Assembly: GCF_000003605.2 (NCBI RefSeq)
Contig: NW_003137332.1
Span: 85,100 to 143,942, forward strand
Length of the DNA stretch: 58,843 bases
Reading direction: 5' to 3'
Source of the DNA: Saccoglossus kowalevskii
Lineage: Eukaryota; Hemichordata; Enteropneusta; Harrimaniidae
In this document: positions 48,603-58,843 of the stretch, in pieces
Numbering within the stretch: the first letter of the stretch is position 1
Layout of the letters: each line of letters begins with the position of its first letter
The notes under the pieces: generated by a model
What the model was told of the DNA's origin: nothing
Databases searched by the model: none
Seen by the model: only the letters and a program-made list of their open reading frames with translations
Made by a program: the position numbers and the translations under genes

Positions 48603-51600
48603 TTTTATTTCACAGTGTTAAATTATAGACCAATATTACACAGATTTATTACACCGAACTGCTATTATATATGGGATAAATGTTGTTATTTCACGTCTTT
48701 TTCCTTTTATACCATATAGATGATTCCAACATATATCACATTCTCCAGTGGTTGGTGGCGCTGTTAGCCGGGGGAGTTAAATGTAACAGTTGTTACAATG
48801 CGATTTTACTTGAACTTCTCTAAGAATAAAGATTGTCAGTTCTTGTTGTTTGTGTGCAATGCTTTTAACTCGCGACCTCCCCCGTGTGTGGTATGTAGGA
48901 CCACCTCTGGTGATGTAAAACGAAAAAACATTTTAAGATTTTTGTTTGACAATCAACTCAGGTGAAATGTCTTTCATATGTATATTAGATACCGTGTGTT
49001 CTATGCCCGATGGACTGTGTGTCTAGCATAGAAATCCCAAGGGAATTTTACTGGTGGAAAAACACAGTTCTATCCGGGAGAATCAGTATTTTTCTGTGTT
49101 ACCCCGGTATTTAGGTGACTTCCGTTGTTCAAATTGCGTGTAAAATGGTATGTTTTTGTGTGCGACGTTCTGCTACATATCTGAGTTGCTTGGGTTAATT
49201 GTTGAATATAAGCTATGTATACTGAAGTAACGATGTCACGCCAACTAGAATCCAGCTATGACACCATTAATTCTTACGCTGTCTCAAGATCTGTGCACCT
49301 TACTTAAAGGGACATACCCTCATATCAGACATATCAGTTGTACTGATCTACTGACTCAGTAGATCAGTGCGAACATCACTATTAGTAATAACATACATCT
49401 TATAGTCGGTCTTATATATTGATGTTTAATTCCAAACAAGTTAATTATAAATCATTTGACTAAGTGTCCTGTTGATAATAGCTTAAATGGGCCGATATTT
49501 GTAAATGTGTTGTTTAGGAGTTAATTGAGTTCAGCGCCGTTAGTGGTGTGTGAAAGAAGGTACAAATGTAATCTGACTCGTCATTGTGTACGTGAGTCAC
49601 TTACATAGTTGCCCCAGTCAGTATCGTTGGAGTTATGCGCCAGGCTCACAGTCCAGTGACTTAGGCGACTTCCACCTGTATCACGTTAGTTTGGATAACA
49701 CGGTGTTCGTGGATGGTAGCTGTGTCAATCAGTTAAGTTTTATAGCTTACCTCATTTCCACCCAGGTGAGGCGAATAATATATTGATTTGCTTATCTGCA
49801 CTTATTTAAGTGTTCACAGAATGACTAATATCCTTATCGACTAAGTCGGACTGATTTACGGGGCAGGCAAGGCATGTGCAATGACCTCAAAGTACGTTTG
49901 TGTATGAGGTCAAAACAAATTCCGGTGTTGTCGGTCGGGTGAAGTTTGCACGAGATTTGACATATTGGGAGTCTAAAGACTGGCGCTGACGCAATATTTC
50001 AATACATAACCGAGTGCACGCGTTATTGAACCAACGGACCGTGTTTGTGCAACACCACATCGTTTCACTCGTATAGCGTGATTTCGTGATAGCCACATTC
50101 AAGGTAGGCCACGTTGCAGTAAATATATATATATTTGTTTTCTCATTTTGGATCCCTTAAGTTGCTATATGGTATAATCGCACATCCAGCATCGTTGTGC
50201 CAGACACAATAACAGTATGTATACCACCCCACCCCGCCGTGTGTATTCAGTCGCGGTTCTATCCTGATGAGTGTTTCGTTCATATGATCCGCTGTAATTG
50301 AATATTATACGTGTGTTATCAGGCCGGGTATGGTATCTATCTACCGATTAATATAGTACATTGTTTTAATTCACGTACAAACTAAGTTGTTCTATGTTTT
50401 AGTTCAGACGAGGTATATTTTGATAAATACAAGCTATGATCCTGTGATGATGGGTATCGCCAATCTGTACTGAAAATTGTAATATCCAGACCTGCTTTGA
50501 AGTGATGCGATTAAAGATAACACACACAATTGTCACCAGTATCCAATTTGTAATGGCGCCCAATCTATTAACACGATCTCATATAAGCATACCAGATTTA
50601 ACATAGCTGATATATATTAGACATAGTCTGTAGTAAATTAAACATAGGTCTGTGTTTTATACAACAAAAAAAATTATTGGAAAACAAATACAATTGTAGC
50701 AATTAACCGACCTGTACGAGATACGAAATATGACGAACTGGTTGAACGGGACTGAACAACTTAAAAGTTACAGCTAATCTAAATATAAAATGTGACAGTT
50801 ATGCCTAACTAGTAGTCTAACTAAAGACGGTTATAGTTAGTCAAACCTTTGGGGTGTCACACGACTGCAAATGGCGTTATGGGAACGTGCCTTCGAGGTC
50901 GGTATTTTTCAATACTGATCCAATGGGAGCTGTGTTTTTTTAATTTCTAGCTCTCGAGTTTGTTAAGTACTTTTTTTCTCAAAATCTTTATCGAATAGTC
51001 CAGGATCGATCGACAACATGACCTGAGCTGACCCGAGCTATAACACCTTGAGTCTGTTTAAGTTATTTGATCGAAGTTAGGACAGTTATGACAGAATCCT
51101 CCATTTGGTTTTATATTTTACTCGCGGTCAGTATAAATAAGTTTGGGGTCACCAGCCTATTTTCCGAGGAAATGGTGGATTTTAGTGGATGGCGGCCATT
51201 TTGTCAATATTAGAACGTTTTTTATCAGTCAAGAGTTGACAACATGAGATGAATAAATGATATATAAATACTAAATCTGAGTTTTGAAGTTATAAACGAT
51301 GCCATGTTGCCATGTCTATTGAACTGCTTTAAAATTGTTAATTTTGTACATAATAACATAGTTATGTGACTAATGACCAACTTTCTTAAACATTAAGCTG
51401 GCTGACCCGGGCATATTCAACATTAGTTAAAACTGACCTAGGCAATTAAACATTCAACATTAGCCAACCGACCCAGTAAACTTGACAATATTGATATATA
51501 CGTATAAATTAAGCTGACGTGAGCTAAGCAACATTGACAGTTTTAAGATAAGTCGGATAGCTCAACAGTTATATTATTTCTATGCCGTTGTTGTTGTTGT

Positions 51601-54600
51601 TGCGTTGTAATCAAATATATCACTAGTGTTACATGTAGAGTTCATTTGTTTGTATTTTCATTGCATGTACTTTGTTATCGGATCTCGTCGAATAGCAACA
51701 CAGTTAATCACTGAGCTCCCATTTCTTAACATAACCGCTGCCCCAGAACTGAGATATTAAATATCAATGTGTCCATTTTTGTGTCGTTGACAACCACAAC
51801 ATTCGTCGACGAGGACACTCCCATACGAGACAGTGGCGCAAGAGAGCATTGACGTAATGTTTTTGTTCAATTGACACACTTCGGTATATTTACTTCAACA
51901 CTAGTATGAAAACCGTGGACTAGTTTGTCGACTGCCTTGTTGAACTTTAGCAGTGCAAATAGGTAGAGATTTCATCTTCTTTCAAATGCTAAAAATTCCG
52001 TATTCAGAGCCTGGATTGAGACAAGCTATGTATGTATGCACGGTTGGCCAAGCGTGACGTGGCTACAGGATGTCCATTTCTAAACACACCAGATACATCA
52101 ACCGTTGTATGACTATACTTTGTGTCTGCTCCCACCTTCTCATCGTATTTTTTGCTAATCAAATCATGATTCCAACTCCAGACATGCAAATAGTTATCAC
52201 GATACCTCGAAATCGCCAAGCCCAGAGTTACGTCGATATTTGTCACAAATGATGTGTTTTGGGTTTAAGCTGACTTACACTACATTCAGAAAATCACCAT
52301 ATGTAATCTAGTATTAAAATTAAAATGTTGTTATCTGATCCACATTATGTGTACAACCATTACCATAATTATGTTTCTTGGAAACGCTACGATGTCACTT
52401 ATATCAATGTTGAGTCTTTTCAAATTCATAATCGTTTGTGCAATATTGTGAATGACCAATATGTGACAGTATTAATAGGGTTTTCAACCAGAGAAAACCG
52501 TAGTCTGGTTCTGATACAGCTGCACTTACTGTGCCCATTGTGTAAGCCAGATGTCATGAGAGTAGGTCTAAACAATGGTGTTTTCATTACCGGGCATCGC
52601 TAGGTTTCCAATTGGAGTAACTGAAGTTGTCGACAAACAACTCGTCGTTAGTTCTGACCAAACCAACCCTGTGACCGGTAGCCCACCACAGTGTACTGTA
52701 CTGTATTGCTGTGGATCGTTGAGAATCGCTTATAACTAAGTTTAACTAACTGCCAAATTCAAAACTGAACAAAACGGACGTAATATTGTGTTCAGTGTTG
52801 GGTCATTCTTGATAACCAGGCTTCTTTATAACTGCTATGAGCGGATATATAGCATTGTATTGGTGGCCCAGTATTCAAACCTTGGCAACCAGGCCTCTAT
52901 ATAACTGACGGACTGCCACGGGTTAACACCTCGGCTGTCTCACCTAAATAGTCAACCAGTCACGGAGGGTTACATTATATACAGAGGATTCAAATCACTA
53001 ATCTTGTAGAGGCGAGAGATTTATGGGAAAATCGACAGACATTGGTTTATGATTTATCGCATTGCGACTTCCTTGGGGATGTGTGCCGGTACCAGATATA
53101 CGTGTACGCGACTTTAATGATCTCCACGCTGCACTACAATGGGGCACGTGGTAGCATATCATGGTGGTTCACTTCATTTCAGTCAAACTAGTACATTTTA
53201 ATGATCTCCATAGCAGACATATTGATCGAATTGGTGTCTTGGTAATCTGGCTCAAGATGCGGGAGCATTATTAAAGTGCGGTAGTCGTCGTGCCGCGTTC
53301 TGTTCGATATGGAACTCATATCGACGTATACAACGCGTGTAATAATACATTGTTTATTTACATGAAATTCGAACACGCGCTGCGCGACGACCACCAACCT
53401 TTACTGCGTTTTCATTCACTGTGTTTGAAGCCAACACCAATAATCATACTCTTGGTCTGAGGTAGTTACACAGAGTAAGAAAAATGTAGAAAATGTATTA
53501 ATTATGTTTATTCGAGAAAATTAGTAGCGATGAAAACGAAGTAAAGCCGGTCCAAAGGTGAATTGATTGACATTACTGCCTCTTTCTAGACTCGTTACAC
53601 GACATAGTGCACATTTATTGTATCTAAAAAGCGAGTACCCATGAGAAGAAACGACACGAAGTTACTCCATCATTGCCATTGTCAATATAAATAAGACGTG
53701 CTTATAATACTGTCATGATATGATGTTGATGGATTGTCTCATTGTGTCAGTGGAGGCGTACGAGTGTTTGGAATTGTGGAAATAGGCGGCTAACATTGCA
53801 TTTCAAACTTCGGTCTAATCCCATGGATCTAGTTTTGCGTGGGTTGAGTTTTTATGTCATCTTGATGGGCTGTAAAATTTGTACAATGGGAATATTGTTT
53901 GACACAAACTGCGAATTCTGTGCAATTGGTGGCATAGCTCGGTTTACTGCAAGTAATAAAATTCAGCTTCTAATAGATTTGAAAACCCCGAGTCTGAAAA
54001 TGTATAAATGTATGATAAAATGCATGAAAGTACACATTAGCATGGCAAGCCAATGACCACGGTTGTAATGATCGCATGTGATCGAATAAACTGGTCACAC
54101 TCTGATTAATCACGGAGTCTTAGTTCAACGTATACACAATATGTAAGTTGATAATTAATAGTCCGAGGCGCGTGACAAACATATTTCTATGCATTGTTGT
54201 AATTTTCCATTTGTGTCGTTGAGCACGATTATAGAACTCTCCATAGAACGTTACCCCCTTACAAGGTGATGTTAAATACTTAATTTACTCGCAAATGACA
54301 AAAATTCTACTCGTTTTTTGAACCTTGGTGACAAGGTGCGTTTAAAAGTGTCTCTACAGCTTTACAACTCTTGAAACAGAGACTCTTGTTTAAGAATTTG
54401 GCGTGACATATATGTATACATGTATAGATGACAGCACGGTGTGCTGAGTAACGAACACGCAATGGGATCAGAATACCATAGTGTTAGTTGTCAGGCAAAT
54501 GTCAACATCAAAGCTTAACAACTTTCCTTGAGTCAATATTTGAGCTTGGGTGTAGTGGGATATTCGATGACATGTCCCACTTGGGCGAGTAATTCACACA

Positions 54601-56000
54601 CTCGCCGGTACGACACCCACGATATTCCATGCTCGTTCTTCAGTGCATCGTTTGAACATCATCGATATATTGGAAATTCTGCTTAGATATCTTTCAGTTA
54701 AAAGTGTTATTATTGTTTACGACATATAAGTCTTGTGTGCACGACATCTGGGAGGTAAGACGATTTTGTTGAGAGTTCAAGTTTAAAACTCGAGGTGATA
54801 GGCTGAGCATTGCAAACTGCAGGCCATCTCAATGATGATGTTAATTTTATTAGCGACATCCGTTTACGTTTAGAGTAGAACCACTTGTTGATGGACGATA
54901 CGAATAGATTGTTTATATATACTGTTTAGAATCATAATTATGCTAGCAAAGTAAAAAAAGGTTCTTCGATTTTGGGATCAACTATTGTGCTGGACTCGTG
55001 TCTGAACTGGCGAATGAGTAATTGAACACATCGGTTCAACTTATTTGAAATACCCACAATAGTTCGATGCATTCGTTTGAAATGCTTCTCTAAGTTGCTT
55101 TAATTTTCAACTAAATAAAATATCTATTTACCAAACACGGATAAAAAATTGAGGTGTGATTAAACTTGGCCGTCAATTATCAGTTATATGACCTACTTGT
55201 ATGACCATATCGATGTTAAGGGGGAGGGAAAGTGCATCCAACTTGAAGTGAGATTGATCATCAAGGCTATGAATAGGTCACGTGTTGAATTCATATGCGT
55301 CGAATATGCCACCATTCGATTGCAATATACAACGTTCAAGTAACTCATTATCCCATGAAGTGATCTGTCACAGCGATATAATTTTCATAACAAAAATGAG
55401 GCTATTTAAAGTGCACGATTTATTCTTTTTATTCAAACAAATCATTGCATTGTTTATAATTATTATAATGGAGAGGTGTTATCAAACTTCTCACGGTTTT
55501 GAATAGAGCTTTAGTCATACATGGGGACATGAAGTGTTCAATTGTACTGTGTGTACGTAGGGAGAAAGCAAGTGACTGGGCAGTGTATCGACAGTGTTAG
55601 CGGCTGTAAACTACAAATAATCGATATCATTGTGTACCTACTGTACAATGATGATTGCACTGTGCGTGTTGATATTGGTTAGCTTTGGGTTGTAATGGCC
55701 GAACACTATTCTCAATATTGACTTTTCACACTGTATAATAAACCACTTTGTCGCGCGTTGCCAACGGCGACAACGGTATTCACGATGCCAGCGAGGATCC
55801 TTCTAAAGTTGGTTATATAAATTGTTTTGCATAATAACATCACTTTTTCAATCTTCCAGTAAAATATTTATATTTGCATACGTCAATGTTTATATACACT
55901 GTAAACCTCGCGTGGAGCGAGTATACTATGTTTGGGGATACTCACCTAAGAAGGGATGATAAACTAAAGGAGACTTTTGGAAATTTAAGTGAATTGGAGT
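48603..56000. other. No convincing gene
   Basis: Frames up to about 100 codons, none recognisable. Small items: a (TTG)5 tract near 51587-51602, an alternating TA run near 50125, and a short imperfect duplication of aaccaggcttctttataactg (52816) at 52889. Confidence 0.4.
49342..49368. promoter_or_regulatory. 27-bp palindrome centred on an AP-1-like site
   Basis: Two perfect 13-base arms (actgatctactga and tcagtagatcagt) flank one C. The centre reads TGACTCA, the consensus for bZIP (AP-1) dimers. No gene is next to it, so a regulatory role is only a possibility. Confidence 0.5.
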
Positions 56001-56675
56001 TCTGATTGAATGAGTTAGGATACTCTGATTGAATGAGTTAGGATACTATCACTGAGTGTGTCAATATTCTCATTCAGTGAGTTGGAATTCTCTTATTCAG
56101 TGAGTTAGGATACTCTAAATGAGTGAATGGAATACTCTCATAACGTGTATTAGGACACTTTCATTGAGTGAGTAGAAATACTCCTATTTGAAGATAATCC
56201 CATTGAATGAGTTAGGACACTCTCATTGAGTGAGTTGGGATACTCTCATTGAGTGAGTTGGGACATTCTCATTGAGTGAGTTGGGATATTCTCATTGAGT
56301 GAGTTGGGATAATTCTCATTGGGTGAGTTGGGATACTCTCATTTAGTAAATTTGACACTCTCATTAAGTGAGTTAGGATGCTCCCATTAAGTGAGTTAGG
56401 ATGCTCCCATTGAGTGAGTTAGGATTCTCTCATTGAGATACTCTCATTGAGTGAGTGGAGATTCTCTCATCAAATAAGAGAGACATCATTCATTGAGTGA
56501 GTTGGTATTATCTCATTGAGTGATCTTGGATTCCCTTGTTAAGTGGGTGTGGGTACTCATTGAGTGGGTATATTTTCATTGAGTGAGGGGGTATTCTCAT
56601 TGGTTAATTGGCATGCACTCATTGAGTGAGTTGGGATACTCTCAGTGAGTGATTGGGATAGTCTCATTGAGTTGG
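56001..56675. repeat. 23-bp minisatellite, about 29 units
   Basis: Units of ctcattgagtgagttgggatact with many variants. Units are better conserved in the centre (56200-56350) than at the edges. Confidence 0.94.
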
Positions 56676-58843
56676 ACAAACGCTCTGGCGATGTAAGTTC
56701 GATGCGCTCAGTGGATCAGACGCTCTTGGCGTCTCATCGTCGTTTACAGTAAATATAAAAAGAATGTACTGTGAATTCTTCACAGCAACTTTATCTACAA
56801 GGTGTGGTCTTCTAATACTTTTACCAACATGCTAAATTCTACAGGAATTTAGAACACAGCAGCAGGCTGAAGTTTTGAGATGGCATACTTTTTATTAGGC
56901 TCTAAACTTTTGTCCGAGATGATTTTAATATTTTCTTTATACCACTCTAGAACGATAAGAAAGGTTAATTGTGATATTCTTCCATGGTAATTTAAATACT
57001 GGCATTCTTCTGTTGTCGTTTTTTAGACGTGGGCGATTTTATTCCACTCTATATTGGTCTAGCATTTCTACTAATAGAGACAATGTATGTGGCCTTCGTC
57101 CACACCCTTTAATGTCATACATTAGAGAGGTGGCTTTATTCCAATGCATGCTGGTATTTACTCTAAACTTAGTGAACATTTTAATTCAAATTACAAGGAA
57201 GAGTGTACGAAATACTGAAATAAGGGACATGTACCATGACGCCACTGTTTCTATTAATAACACATGCACGTGACTAATACTGTTTGTATGTTTGATAACG
57301 TGTAACGTGATACACGGGGAGGAACAATCAGTATTCAGATCGTAGGTCTGATAGTGATGACACAGTCCAACCCCTAGTGTCAGCTACAATGCTACCTAAC
57401 TGAATGTTCTTTATCAGTCGATCTGAACGCATCACTCATGGTCCACCTACACCGTCCATGTCCCCCTACGCTATTGACTACTTAAGGGTTGTCTAGTGGA
57501 GTGGAGGAGTTTCAAATACAGTGGTTTTACCCGCTACTTCCGCTAATTCAACGTTCCTGTAAAAACCATTGTCCGAGTCACTGGTTGATTGGTGAAAGTA
57601 GTTCTTTTTATAGCAGTTCGCTTTACGTATTGTTGCGGTAAGTGCTGTTCTGTTATGGGTCGGTTTTATACCATGTTGTACGTTACTGCATTGTGGGACG
57701 ATTTAAAATCATTACTACCGCCACAGTTGATTTCAATGGTAGCTGTGATACAGACAGATAAGATATTTAAAATGACGACAGCATAAATAGCCTGGGATTA
57801 TTTACGACAAACCTTGAATTACAGACGTACTCGTTGTTTCGTGACAGCTCTTCTCATCTGTGGCAGTCAAAAATCAATTCAAAGTAGAAACTATGGCACA
57901 TGAGATGCTGTTGTAAAAATAGATTTAATTAGTTGTCTTCACAGCGTGGTTTATTTTTATACATTGTCTAAAACATCAACCCACCACGATGATCAATAAT
58001 AATGTGAATGACTGACACGTACACTGAAAAAATAAAATCAGTATATTGGATTGATTCTCACAGAGAAGAATGCACATTAGCTAATAATAGTTTGTGAATA
58101 TATTGCAGTATTTTTTCTGACTTCTATTTAACGTGAAGTGCAACGTGCTAATATATTTAATTTGGACGGCAGTAGGGACGAGGCGGCGGAATGAGATGAT
58201 GAACGAGCTGTTTAATATACATACGAATCAATAATATGTACTGAACGTCTTAATCAGAACGCAGCTTGTGTGTGCTGGGGTTGTCTAACTTTGACTAAAT
58301 TGCCATCGACACTGACCAATTCATCGAGCAAAACTACAGTATGTTCTTCCTGTTGAGTGCCATATATTCATCACGCATTCGCAAAATAATCAAACACGAT
58401 CCGAATTAAAAAAAGAACATCAAAGAAAATGAATTTACCAATTAAATCGATATATCGATTTACGTTCATTCAGATCGATCTGTAGTATCATTGGGGACCT
58501 AACTAAAGTATAAGCCTGGCCCGCGGCGGTCACATCCGGCGGTCACATGTAGCAAATATTGCCCTGGGGATACGTATGTTATGGTGATTATGAAAACACA
58601 GAGAAGCATGTCGATATTATAGGCGTAACTGACCTTTTAGTTGTTTTATGCATGGTTAATTATTAACACGCAGCGAGAAAATGCTTTTAGCAAGAGAATG
58701 TACAAATTTGACTATGTAGACCTGCGGAGACTCGGTGTAGTGTATTAAATTCAAACAGATGTAACATGTCTTTTACTCATTGCACCGTGACAATATTGTG
58801 TTCATCAAATTACATTTATATGTATTATTTGATTCTATATTAT
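56676..58843. other. No gene seen; small inverted repeats
   Basis: AT-rich unique sequence. A short hairpin (AGACGC, tcttg, GCGTCT) lies near 56728, and two palindromes at 58444-58482 (listed separately). Confidence 0.45.
58444..58482. repeat. Two adjacent perfect palindromes
   Basis: AAATCGATATATCGATTT (18 bp, 58444-58461) is followed 9 bp later by CAGATCGATCTG (12 bp, 58471-58482). Both are self-complementary and share the core ATCGAT. Confidence 0.85.

Noticed and set aside
49586-49786. Plus-strand frame ending at CAG|GTGAGG
   Set aside because: Opens at GTG; a single donor-like site without a partner exon is not enough.

Overview
The window looks like nuclear DNA from an animal, most likely an invertebrate. 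It is AT-rich and gene-poor, with long tandem satellites, decayed non-LTR retrotransposons (LINEs), MITE-like elements, intron-type splice signals and two assembly gaps (runs of N). There are no bacterial operons, ribosome-binding sites or CRISPR arrays. A marine invertebrate, possibly a hemichordate or another deuterostome, would fit the base composition and LINE types. That is a guess, because no conserved orthologous gene fixes the species.

Layout. (1) 1-5040: a satellite of about 28 bp monomers that begins outside the window. It is interrupted at 1483-2107 by a putative nonautonomous DNA transposon and carries a 161-bp higher-order repeat near 4.1-4.6 kb. (2) 5041-10.4 kb: no convincing genes; short microsatellites and one copy of a 60-bp dispersed repeat. 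(3) 10.6-12.5 kb, plus strand: the best gene, a two-coding-exon precursor of 141 residues with a signal peptide, four cysteines, a tribasic RKR site followed by Gln, a phase-1 intron and a poly(A) signal. I do not recognise the family. (4) 12.5-21.9 kb: mostly empty, with a 550-N gap. (5) 21.9-25.7 kb: the 3' end of one LINE; a minus-strand two-exon gene model (22447-23361) whose first exon resembles a helical, possibly death-fold, domain and whose predicted intron holds a 24-bp minisatellite; and a decayed LINE reverse transcriptase. (6) 25.9-27.8 kb: a ~290-bp direct repeat about 1.6 kb apart, with a 214-bp MITE beside the second copy. (7) 28.8-31.0 kb: a minisatellite, then a CR1/L2-like LINE 3' end that recurs without a difference on the far side of a 50-N gap. 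(8) 31-58.8 kb: no convincing genes, but four more minisatellites (46-47 bp at 37.6 kb, 60 bp at 44.1-46.8 kb, 20 bp at 48.2 kb, 23 bp at 56.0 kb) and several palindromes.

The two gene models are independent, on opposite strands about 10 kb apart, and nothing shows that they work together. The main open question is the identity of the secreted-peptide precursor. Most of the remaining sequence is repeat.
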